From: Treponema bryantii NK4A124
GTDB taxonomy: Bacteria > Spirochaetota > Spirochaetia > Treponematales > Treponemataceae
NCBI RefSeq assembly: GCF_000421345.1
Contig: NZ_ATWV01000003.1
Location: 1 to 64,000 of the forward strand
DNA: 64,000 bases
Reading direction: 5' to 3'
Of the stretch, positions 8,892 to 17,600 are shown in pieces. A program made the translations under genes and the position numbers. Within the stretch, counting starts at the first letter, position 1. Every line of letters begins with the position of its first letter. The notes below the pieces were generated by a model. That model saw only the letters and a list, made by a program, of their open reading frames with translations. It did no database searches and was not told the DNA's origin.

Positions 8892-9827
8892 TTAAAACAA
8901 ATCCAGCACAGCATCCAGATAGATTTCTTCGCGGACTTCAAGCTGGTGCTCGGGCTTGGTCATGTAGTAAAGGATAAACTCTAAAAGAAGAGCAGAACCG
9001 AGGCCGCGGCCTTCCAGTTTGAAATTGGTAAAGCCCATGGGGAGATAGGTTTTCTGGATATCCTGGATGCTGATGAAGGCGGGATTTTTCATGGCTTTGG
9101 AAAACTTGTAGCCGCCCTGGCCGTCTTTTCCAGTGCATTTGTGGTCGGGGATTTCGTCGCCTGAGCTGGCGAGGTTTTTGCGGCTTACGTTTTCGTAGCA
9201 GGCTTTGCGGGAGCGGCAATTGATGTCGCAGCATTCGTTGCAGAGGAATTCGACTTTGTTTCTTTGTTCTTGGGTGAGACTTAAAAGTTTATCGAAGTTT
9301 TTGTTCAGGCGGAAGTCCGGGACTACGTATTTGAAATCGGGTCTGTCCAGTTCGGTGAGCAGGTCTTTAAAATCTGTGAGGACTTTTGTTGTTGAGGATA
9401 TCAGATACAAATCGGGATATTTTAATTTGAGATAAGTTACTAACAAATCAGAATGGACAATTACTCCGGCAGGGATTTTTGCGCCTTCAAAAAGCCTGCA
9501 CAGCTCGTTGCATTTTTTGTCTGCAAGGTGTTCTTCTCGCAATAAGGAATTACTGAAGGTTAGTCTTGCGGAGATGTTATACATGTCCATCAGCGCGAGA
9601 ACATCGTGGGCATCAGTCTTACCTAAACTAGTTCTTCCCCCGCCCCACAAACATCCCTCGGGTGCGCCATAAATCGAAGCAATGTCACACCATTCATAAA
9701 ACCAGTCGCGGTGCTGGCGATAAAGCGGCAGAAAGACTTTATAAAATTCATAAAACTCAAAAAGCCCGGGAAGATGGTAATGCGCGATTTTTTTCGGGGT
9801 CACGATGATGCCTACATTCCGAACCAC
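8892..9827 (-). CDS. Cys-rich U32-peptidase-like protein of unknown role
   Basis: The 311-residue product looks like a TIM-barrel protein related in style to the U32/RlhA group. It has a strand-helix run with VIVHSDLLVTYLKLKYPDLY near 122-141, then SSTTKVLTD. A cysteine cluster follows at C196, C199, C200, C204 and C210 plus C231. The motif FKLEGRG at 269-275 resembles the FKIEGR found in U32 proteins. The cysteines could hold an iron-sulfur cluster as in RlhA-type hydroxylases. The likely start is GTG at 9827, giving a 16-bp overlap with the HD-domain gene upstream, so translation is probably coupled. The U32 relation is inference from motifs and the substrate is unknown. Confidence 0.7.
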   Translation of the reverse strand: MVRNVGIIVTPKKIAHYHLPGLFEFYEFYKVFLPLYRQHRDWFYEWCDIASIYGAPEGCLWGGGRTSLGKTDAHDVLALMDMYNISARLTFSNSLLREEHLADKKCNELCRLFEGAKIPAGVIVHSDLLVTYLKLKYPDLYLISSTTKVLTDFKDLLTELDRPDFKYVVPDFRLNKNFDKLLSLTQEQRNKVEFLCNECCDINCRSRKACYENVSRKNLASSGDEIPDHKCTGKDGQGGYKFSKAMKNPAFISIQDIQKTYLPMGFTNFKLEGRGLGSALLLEFILYYMTKPEHQLEVREEIYLDAVLDLF

Positions 9828-10519
9828 TGTGCTGCTGTCTGGTCTGCCAGCTGAAGCAAAATAACCAGAGGGTTCTGCAGGAAGTTTGAATAGTTAAAGG
9901 TCTCGCTGTCTGACAAATCAGAAAAGCCCATGTGGCGGCTTACGGCTTCAATCACCATGCGGTTGTTTATAATAGATGGTAGAATTTCAATCATCATCAA
10001 AACAGATTCGTTTCCGTGGCCAAGGTTGCGGTTGTCGTTAAGAGTCTTATAAAATGGCTGCTTAATCCAGTTGCCGGTGATGTCTTTTGTGTTGCGGTAC
10101 TCTACTCCGTAAAAACCGGTTTTGCAGAAGTCGTGACAGAGGGCGGCAACAAAAATGTCGTAGGCACGCACGGTGTACTTTCCTGCCTCCGGCGAAGTGT
10201 AAAAGTTTTCAAGCACAGTATGGGCAAACTCAAGACTCTGTTTGATTACCATTAGGGTGTGAAGCGAAAGTCCACCCTTGAAATTTCCGTGGAAGCGGGT
10301 TGAAGCCGGGGCTGTCCAGAAATCGGTGTGGTCCAGCCAGTCTTTCATGCTGGCGGCTTCGGTGGCATCCTTCATGATGTAATCTATCATTTCTGTGATG
10401 CAGGGCTTTACTGCTTCAATATTGCTTTTACCATCCGGCTGGCATGGTGAAAATTCGTTGTAAATGTCGAGAAGTTCGTTTACTTCTGTGTAAAGTTCTT
10501 GTCTTTCGTTTGTGTCCAT
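9812..10519 (-). CDS. HD-domain phosphohydrolase
   Basis: The product of 235 residues carries the HD metal-binding signature: H87 in GGLSLHTL, H129-D130 in AALCHDFCK, H168 in LGHGN, H196 in VSRHMG and D226 in LADQ. This suggests a metal-dependent phosphohydrolase acting on a nucleotide or similar phosphate ester. The start chosen is the ATG at 10519, because AGGAG lies seven bases before it; a TTG six codons upstream has no such site. The preceding ompA-like stop codon overlaps this ribosome site and the 3' end overlaps the next gene by 16 bp, so it is the third of four coupled genes. The substrate is unknown. Confidence 0.85.
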   Translation of the reverse strand: MDTNERQELYTEVNELLDIYNEFSPCQPDGKSNIEAVKPCITEMIDYIMKDATEAASMKDWLDHTDFWTAPASTRFHGNFKGGLSLHTLMVIKQSLEFAHTVLENFYTSPEAGKYTVRAYDIFVAALCHDFCKTGFYGVEYRNTKDITGNWIKQPFYKTLNDNRNLGHGNESVLMMIEILPSIINNRMVIEAVSRHMGFSDLSDSETFNYSNFLQNPLVILLQLADQTAAQWFGM

Positions 10520-10529
10520 TTTTTTACTC

Positions 10530-12050
10530 CTACTCAAGAATAGTAATTTCTACTCGTCTATTTAATGCTTTGCCTTCTGCAGTATCATTCGAGGCAATCG
10601 GCTTTTTGCCGCCACTGCCTTTGCAGATAAAGCGTTCGCTGCCAATTCCGCGGGTACTCAGTGCAGCCGCAATTGAATCAGCTCGTTCTTTAGAAAGCTT
10701 CATTTCTCCGGCTTCGTAGCCTGTGCTTGCAGTGTGTCCTTCAATCAAAAATTGAGCGCCCTCTGCAAGCCGCAGTATTTCTGCAATCTGATCCAGACGT
10801 TTTTCTTCACCCGGAAGCAGTTCTGCACTATCGGCCTTAAACTGAAGATTCTGTATTGTCAGGCGGATTCCGGCTTCGGTGTTGTCTACAGATATAGGGG
10901 CTGCTGGCTTAGATGCTTGTTGTGATTTTGCCTGATGATCTTCGATTTTCTTTTTAAGTCTGTCGGTTTTTGATTTTGTGTCTTTATCCGGATTTCCGCC
11001 ACTAACCCATTCACTGGTGTTTATCGGTTCCCAGGAATCATCATTAAAATTATCAGGGCTACCTTTTCCGGCAGCGCTTCCAGTCTCCTGCGGAAGTCCT
11101 CCCGCTGTAGCTGCATCATCCTTTGCTACCGGCCTTTGCAGCAGTTTCTCCGCTTCCTCATCATCCAGCAGATCCATTTTCTTAAGGGCTGCAATCAGCC
11201 TGCTTCGATCTATGGCTGGCGGATATTCGGTAAACAAAGAAATTGTTCCCTTGAACTGATATTTATTTCCATCTTTATAAACAAAGGTCTCATCAACCGT
11301 ATCTCGGATAACAAGAGCAGTGCCTGTAGCCTTACTTACAATAATAGTTGCCTTGTGACTGCCCTGTGCATAATTAAGTTCCTTGTCTCCACCCCAGTCA
11401 ACATACATTGTAGTTCCACCCATATTGTAACGGGTTGCCCATTCAGCGGTAATCAGATAGACAGGTTCTCCGTTATAGTTATCGTCCCCTGTATAAGTGT
11501 AGCGAACGTAAATAGGCATTTTTGTGATGATGCCTTTAGAAAGCGGGTCCACTGCCCTCATTGCCTTTGCTTCCCAGATATCACCCTTTTTGATTTTACG
11601 GCTGGTAAAAGCAGGAAAGCTTCGGAAACTCGGATAACCATTATCAACCAGCATGGTAAGATTGCCGTCGCTGTTAATTATAAATGATGAAGGAATAGCT
11701 TCGTGAATACCAAGTGCTACCTGAGACTTGTTACGATTGGTATCCTGGTCAACATAGAAGTCACCTTCGTAAACAAGGCCTTTGTCTGTCCAGGTAGGAA
11801 TAATAAAAGCCGAAACTATTTTACTCTGCAAACCAACATAGCGCCCGTTTTGATAAAGGCGCAAATCACTGCGTTCTGTAAATTTATAGTTCCGGCTTCC
11901 TTTATAGGAAATGGTCTGGCTTGCTCCGTCAGAAACTTCCCCCAGCGGATGATTTATTGCAGACTGCCCCGTCATAAAAAAAGAAAAAGAAAGAAAAGTA
12001 AAAAGTGCACACCCGATTTTCTTAATGCGGGACAATCTGATTTTTTTCAT
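10530..12050 (-). CDS. OmpA-family peptidoglycan-binding exported protein
   Basis: The 506-residue protein begins with a signal peptide (basic MKKIRLSRIKKI, hydrophobic core to about 28). A beta-rich treponemal-type N-terminal domain follows (about 35-290), then a low-complexity linker rich in Asp, Ser, Lys and Gln (about 300-390). The C-terminal OmpA-like domain spans about 395-506. It has the GHTASTG loop and LSKERADSIAAAL helix that bind the diaminopimelate or ornithine of peptidoglycan. It should tether envelope to cell wall in the periplasm. It starts immediately after the LUD gene stop. It resembles the OmpA-like proteins of other treponemes, but orthology is not established here. Confidence 0.88.
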   Translation of the reverse strand: MKKIRLSRIKKIGCALFTFLSFSFFMTGQSAINHPLGEVSDGASQTISYKGSRNYKFTERSDLRLYQNGRYVGLQSKIVSAFIIPTWTDKGLVYEGDFYVDQDTNRNKSQVALGIHEAIPSSFIINSDGNLTMLVDNGYPSFRSFPAFTSRKIKKGDIWEAKAMRAVDPLSKGIITKMPIYVRYTYTGDDNYNGEPVYLITAEWATRYNMGGTTMYVDWGGDKELNYAQGSHKATIIVSKATGTALVIRDTVDETFVYKDGNKYQFKGTISLFTEYPPAIDRSRLIAALKKMDLLDDEEAEKLLQRPVAKDDAATAGGLPQETGSAAGKGSPDNFNDDSWEPINTSEWVSGGNPDKDTKSKTDRLKKKIEDHQAKSQQASKPAAPISVDNTEAGIRLTIQNLQFKADSAELLPGEEKRLDQIAEILRLAEGAQFLIEGHTASTGYEAGEMKLSKERADSIAAALSTRGIGSERFICKGSGGKKPIASNDTAEGKALNRRVEITILE

Positions 12051-12692
12051 TTAAATACCAAGATCCTCGCCAACAAGAATAACCTTAATTCGGCCCTCAG
12101 GCTTACACATTCGGGTTTCTACAAACTGGCAGCATATAGAATCCGGGCTCAAGCAGTTTGCACATTCGCCGGTAAGTGAACAAGGCGCCTTAGAATTTGG
12201 AAAGCGCATATTATTTACAGGAGCCGCATAATTACGTACACGAGAATAAGCAGCCTCCATATCTTTTACGATTTTATTCATTCCTGCAATAATCAAAATG
12301 TTTTTAGGACCATAGCAAAGCGCTGCCACGCGGTTACCCTTTCCGTCAATATTAAAAAGTTCTCCGTTTTCTGTAATTGCATTAGAGCTCATAAGGAAGG
12401 TTCCGCAGTTCAAAGCCTGATGCATAAGCTCTTCACTTTCTTCCGGGCTTTTCGCAGTTGCACGGTCAATGATTTTATAACCTTTATCAGCCAGCACCTT
12501 TTTGATTCCAAGGGCATCAACTGTCATAGTTCCACCCCAGGAAACAGAATGGTCAGCAGGAATCAGCTCCAGCACTTTTGCCGCCACATCCTTACTGTCA
12601 GAAATATAATAAGCCTCAAAGTGTCTCTTCTTCAAAGCCTCAACAACCTTAGGCCCAGCCAGATCATTTCTCTTCTTCAATGGTTCCAACAT
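12051..12692 (-). CDS. LUD-domain (DUF162) lactate-utilization-type protein
   Basis: The 213-residue protein matches the LUD/DUF162 family, related to LutC and the N-terminal part of LutB. Visible marks are KRHFEAYY near 22-29, the SWGGTMTVDALG loop near 50-61, ALNCGTFLMSSNAIT near 92-106 and a Cys-rich C-terminal tail (CSLTGECANCLSPDSICC). Small LUD proteins of this kind occur in many anaerobes outside lut operons and their substrate is unclear. GGGAGG precedes the ATG by about nine bases. It is the first gene of a four-gene operon with the OmpA-like, HD and U32-like genes, and no lutAB partner is nearby. Confidence 0.88.
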   Translation of the reverse strand: MLEPLKKRNDLAGPKVVEALKKRHFEAYYISDSKDVAAKVLELIPADHSVSWGGTMTVDALGIKKVLADKGYKIIDRATAKSPEESEELMHQALNCGTFLMSSNAITENGELFNIDGKGNRVAALCYGPKNILIIAGMNKIVKDMEAAYSRVRNYAAPVNNMRFPNSKAPCSLTGECANCLSPDSICCQFVETRMCKPEGRIKVILVGEDLGI

Positions 12693-12863
12693 AAAATGTC
12701 GCCTCCCAAAACTCTTATAAAATATAGTAATTATTATACACTTTTTTTGATTTTTTTTCTCGAAAAAGTGTCAGAAATGACATATCAAATCAAATTTATA
12801 TATAGAGATTTGTAAGAGCCGCGGTGCGGCACTATGTCTCGTTATATAAATCAGGAGTTTCTC

Positions 12864-13871
12864 ATGGAAGAAATCAAAAAGGAAGATGACAAAGAATTTG
12901 AACCTCAGTATCCGGCACAGCTGTATACCCAGAGACCTAACCCAACGGCACTTTTGAGTCCGCTGTATGACTCAACCTTCAAAGGAATCTTTACTCAGGA
13001 GACGGAAGATTCAAAACTGGCACTGCAAAGTTTTATATCTGCAGTACTGGGGCGAACTGTTAAGAGTGTTACATTAAAACCTAATGAACTGCCTAAAGAG
13101 AGTTCCGAAGAAAAAGGTATGAGTTATGATATAAGTGTCGAATTTGATAACGGAGAAATATCAGATATTGAGATGCAGGCCTGGAAGCAGGTTTATGACT
13201 ATAGAGTAAGGGCCGAAATTCTGATATCAAGACTTCTTTCCCATAATGCTAAGAAAGGAGCAAACTGGGTAGCTCCTAAAGTATATCAAATTTCCATTCT
13301 AAACTTTCATTATACTAAAGATGACAATAAAGAACTTGCATGGTATACTATGAAAGATCAATCAGGCTCGGGCCTTACGGATAGACAAAACATTATTTTT
13401 ATTGATTTGGAAACCATACGGAAGAAATTAGGCACACCGATTGAAAAACTAATGCCTGTCGAAAAATGGGGTCTGTTTTTCAGTTATGTAGACAATAAAA
13501 AATATGCTGATTATATCAGCGAACTTGTCAGGAGTGAAAAAGGAATTATGATTGCAGAAAAGATTGTAAAACGCATGAGCGAAGCAGACGACAACTGGTC
13601 TGTTCAGAATTCCCGATACAAAGCCGAGTGTGACAGAAATTCAATTGAATACTATGCAGAAAAAAAAGGCCACGAAGAAGGTCTTCAAGAAGGGTTACAG
13701 CAAGGGCTGCAACAAGGACTAGAGCAAGGGGCACAAAAGAAAGCCGAGGAAGCCGCAATTAATCTCTTGAAAATGGACAAGCTTTCTCAAAAAGAAATCG
13801 CCCAGGTCCAAGGGCTTACACTCGAAAAAGTTCAGGAACTAAAGGAAAAAATAAACCACGCACCTGCGTGA
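12864..13871 (+). CDS. PD-(D/E)XK nuclease family (Rpn/transposase-type) protein
   Basis: The product has 335 residues from the ATG at 12864, chosen because AGGAG lies six bases before it; an upstream in-frame ATG at 12834 has no site. Near the N terminus DSTFKGIF marks the Rpn/TIGR01784 group, followed by a PD-(D/E)XK core (YDISVEFDNGEISDIEMQ) and the conserved LISRLL helix. The tail has Gln-Gly repeats (EGLQEGLQQGLQQGLEQG) and a small helix-turn-helix-like end. The family contains RecA-independent recombination-promoting nucleases, often annotated as transposases, and is frequently multi-copy in rumen and gut bacteria. It stands alone, ended by a terminator hairpin. Confidence 0.85.
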   Translation: MEEIKKEDDKEFEPQYPAQLYTQRPNPTALLSPLYDSTFKGIFTQETEDSKLALQSFISAVLGRTVKSVTLKPNELPKESSEEKGMSYDISVEFDNGEISDIEMQAWKQVYDYRVRAEILISRLLSHNAKKGANWVAPKVYQISILNFHYTKDDNKELAWYTMKDQSGSGLTDRQNIIFIDLETIRKKLGTPIEKLMPVEKWGLFFSYVDNKKYADYISELVRSEKGIMIAEKIVKRMSEADDNWSVQNSRYKAECDRNSIEYYAEKKGHEEGLQEGLQQGLQQGLEQGAQKKAEEAAINLLKMDKLSQKEIAQVQGLTLEKVQELKEKINHAPA

Positions 13872-13890
13872 TCATAAAATAATTTTTTTA

Positions 13891-13922
13891 CGGCTTGATT
13901 TCTCAAGCCGTTATTTTTTTTC
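13891..13922 (+). terminator. intrinsic terminator after the Rpn-type gene
   Basis: An 8-bp perfect stem (CGGCTTGA/TCAAGCCG) with a 4-base loop is followed by a T-rich run. It begins 20 bases after the stop codon at 13871. An A-rich left flank (revealing Ts on the other strand) could make it bidirectional. Confidence 0.85.
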
Positions 13923-14047
13923 TTTCAGCCCAAATATTCAGTTCAAGGCGCCTTCCACAGCTCCCTTACGGTCGGACTCCTCCTTCGCTACGCTCAGTCC
14001 GGTGGCTGCCTGCGGCACTGCTCCACGCTTGGGGCGCATCACTGTAA

Positions 14048-14590
14048 AAAATCACAACAGATTTCTACGTCGTTTATATGGGTGATAAAGAACAGCCTCT
14101 CGAACAGGAACTCAGATTATCAGATGCTTTTTATGAGAAAGACAGCAGTAAACTTGAACTCGTAGTAAAAGTCAAAAACTGCTCGGATTCAAAATTCTTG
14201 CCCTTGTTAAAATCTTGTGATATTCTTAAAGAGTATTGCCGCTTTATAGAAATAGTAGAATTGAATTTTGATAAGCGGCATCCTAGAAGGTCTTTCCAGA
14301 AAGCAATTGAACAGGCTATGGAAGAAGGAATCTTAGTGGATTATCTTGACCGAAAATCCAGGGAGGTTATTAACATGCTCAGTGCACAGTACAGTTATAA
14401 AATGGATATTGCTGTAAAGAAGGAAGAAGCCTTTCAGGATGGATTGACGGAAGGTATTTCACAAGGCGCACAGCAGAAAGCCGTGGAAACGGCCCACAAA
14501 CTTTTGGCAGACGGAAAATACACAGCTGATGAAATATCTTCACTTTTAAAAATTCCGGTTGAATCTTTTACAGAAACTGAGAGGACATAA
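14048..14590 (+). pseudogene. 5'-truncated PD-(D/E)XK (Rpn/transposase-type) gene
   Basis: The frame is open from 14048 after an in-frame TAA. It reads DFYVVYMGDKEQP then ELRLSDAFYEKD, phrases that lie in the middle of complete family members (typically FYVxYNG then LxLSDAF). The whole nuclease core that should precede them is missing. The ATG at 14078 falls inside the conserved block and has no ribosome site, so a functional start is doubtful. The remaining part holds LLKSCDILKEYCRFI and the DGLTEGISQGAQQ tail, like the intact gene next to it. The 120 bp before it are GC-rich and unrelated. It is either a remnant or a short derivative expressed from the ATG. Confidence 0.7.
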
Positions 14591-14625
14591 AAAACGGCGG
14601 GCTCCGGGAGTGGAAGGCCGCCGTT
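14591..14625 (-). terminator. intrinsic terminator of the giant beta-helix gene
   Basis: The inverted repeat AACGGCGG/CCGCCGTT encloses 17 bases. On the minus strand the stem is followed by TTTTTTAT, a proper U-run, so it serves the gene ending at 14663. The plus strand lacks a T-run after the stem. Confidence 0.8.
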
Positions 14626-14662
14626 GGTTGTTTATGTTGTTTTTATATTACTGCAATGTGGA

Positions 14663-17600
14663 CTAGAATGTCCTTATGGCGCGAATTTGATACGGCCATT
14701 GCAATGCATTCATGTCATCTGCCAATCCGCTTGTACTTTTTGCGTAATTCACCCAACCATTCGAGGCCCAAGTAGAAGTGCAATAAAGTTTAGAGTTGCT
14801 TGGCTCAACTTTTGTCGCGTAGCTTGTTCCAATTTTTTCAATAATTGGGTTTATAACATTAAGTTTCGATATCAAAGCTGACATTTCATCTTTGGCAGGA
14901 ATATACCAGCCTGATGAGTAAGTAACTCCAAGGTTGGTGGCCGAGCTGCTGTATGCGCTTGCCCAATAGAATCCCGGATAGTTTGTTTGGAAGTTCACAG
15001 TAGTATTTGCGTCGCTTAGCGATTTCACTTTTGTCATATTTTCGCTGCCGTCTGATGCGCTGGATGTCATAGTAGCCGCTTTCGAATAAAGCTGACAGAC
15101 AGGCTCGACAAGTCCTAACTTAGTACCGCTGTCGGGCGACTCCTTCAAGCCCAAGCCTTTCATTGTACTGCCAGACTTGTAGAATATTACAGCGATGGCC
15201 TTAGCAGGATTTTTAATCGTTGCCGAGCTGCCGTCCATGGCGCTTCCGTCTGAGTAAACGACATCGCCAGCTTTGTCAGGAGTAAGCTTTGTTCCCCAAA
15301 TTCCCTTAAGGTTGCCGCTTGTGTCAAGAAGCCATGTTTTTGTACTGCTTGTGTCTTGAAGAACGCTGAACCTTTGGCTTACAGTAGAGATTGATACTCC
15401 ACTTCCCGCTTTGACGATAGTCTTATTGTCGTTGTATGAAGAAGGCGTTATCATTGCCACGGTACCGGATCCACTAAGAGAGCCCGACACATTAATCCAG
15501 CCATACTGAGAATTTGTAGCATACCATGCAACGAAGATGTCGTTCGTGTTTTTAGCCGGATTTGACATTGCAAAGCTTCCTTTTACATTCAATGTTTTGC
15601 CATACTTAACATATGCCCCGCCGCCACCGCCAGTGGCTGCTGTGCTTGTTGCGACATTTTTAGTAAATACCGCGCCGTCAAGGGTGCAGCCGTCAGCATT
15701 TACGGTAACTCCGCCGCCAGTATACGCGGAGTTGTACTTAACTTGGTTCTTTACTGTGAGCGTTCCGCCATTAAAGTAAATGCCGCCTCCCGATGCGGTG
15801 GCGCAGTAATTATAAGCCACAGTGCCGCCATTAAGGCTTACGGTTCCGTCGTTGACATAGATTCCTCCTCCGCCGTAAGTTCCAGCGCTGTTGGAATGTT
15901 TGCTGGCGTCGCTTTCCGCCGCGTCAGTAGCGTTTTTGTCGCCGATTGTTCCGGCGGACATCGTGAACGTTCCTCCCTCAACATAAACGCCGCCGCCTTT
16001 GCTGGAAGCTTTGTTGCTTGAAATCGCGCCATTAGCGTTGTCCATAGTGAACGTTCCGTTAGTGTAAACACCGCCGCCAGATACGGCGCCGTTATATTTT
16101 GCGTTTGCAAGATTGAAATAGGTGGTTGCCGCAGTCCAAATTCCGCCGCCTTGTCCGGCAGAATAATTGTAAGAAACATTTCCGGCGTTAAGGTCTACAG
16201 TATTCTTTGCTGTAGCGGCGTAAATGCCGCCGCCGTCATGGACCGCGTAATTTGAAAATTTTTCGTCCGCGCCTGTCGCAGCAGAGGTTACGCCGCTTGA
16301 GCTGTCTCCAATCGTTCCGCCGCTCATCACAATAGAACTTCCGGATGACGTGTTACCGAAAAGATAAACGCCGCCGCCGTCGTAAGCCTTGTTTTTTGCG
16401 ATTGTTCCGCCGCTCATTGTAAGCGTTGCGGTCTCATTAAGATAGATTCCGCCGCCGTTCTTGTATGCCGCGTTTGCGATAGTGCCGTTACATGAAATAG
16501 AGCCACTTGCAATCTCAACGCTGCTGCCCGAAGCGACAAGAACGCCGCCACCTGCGTTGTAAACGTAGTTGTAGCGGATTCCATAAGCGGCGTCCAGTGA
16601 GGTTCCTGTTGTCGCGGTCGGAGTCGCGTAGCCAAGACGAAGCTTAGAGCCTGTTCCAACGTAAACGCCGCCGCCACTCTGCGCGGAGTTTGAATGTTTT
16701 CCAGAATCCCCTGTAGCGGCGGAAGTTGCGTCTTTGTCTCCAATAAGCGCTGTACCTGTCATGCAGAGGGTCGCGTATTTAAGGCCAACACCACCGCCCT
16801 TGCCCTGATCCGAGTCGTTGCCGCTTATCGTTGCGTCCGACTCCATTATAAGGGTTGCAGGGCTTTCGCTGGTTCCCTCAACATAGACTCCGCCGCCAGA
16901 ATATTCTGTATCGTTTACGGACAAGTAATTAGCAGTAACAAGGGCTCCCTCTCCAAGCGTGAGGCTGGCGCCGGCCACGTTGGCGCGAATTCCACCACCA
17001 CTGGCATTTTTATTGTAACCGCCCGTTATCTTAATTTTCTTTATTGTAACAGGAGTTGCTGTATTAATTGTAAGGGCTGTTCCAGAATCTGTCGCGGTTG
17101 ATAAGTTTCTGTTTATTATATCTTTTGAATTTCCCTGAACGCCTTCAATCGTGATAGCACTGGCAAGGCCGCCTGTTGAAGTTGAGCCAGCAGGAATTGT
17201 CTGGGCTGTTCCGGTAATAGTTCCAGAAAATTTAACAGTAAATGGAAGCGTTGTGATCCAGCAGGCTTTTACTCCTTCCTCAATTGAATTGAATGGCTTT
17301 AACTTTGTACCAATACGTTCACTTGCAGTTTCTGAAGGTGCGCTAATTCCTGACGCGCGATTTTCAGAACCCGCAACATAAATGTCCGCACCGATTCGAG
17401 TCTTTAAGTCATCGGTTAATGTCCATGAGCTTTCCTTGTAGCCAACAGACCATTCTGAGTCGCTGGTATTAAAGTAAGTGTAATAATCAGCGGCTTTAGT
17501 TCCGGCAAGAACTTGACTTCCGCGCGCCCAGGTTGATGGAGTGAGTGTCATTTTATTAGAAGCCTGCGAACCGCTCCAAGTGCTGTCAATAGTAACTTTT

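Noticed and set aside
10520-10537. TTG start giving six extra N-terminal residues on the HD-domain protein
   Set aside because: The ATG at 10519 has AGGAG at good spacing, and the TTG would place the start within the ompA-like gene end without a site.
15537-17381. Several open frames antisense to or overlapping the GC-rich part of the giant beta-helix gene
   Set aside because: They follow from GCC-rich codons on the other strand, lack ribosome sites and resemble no family.
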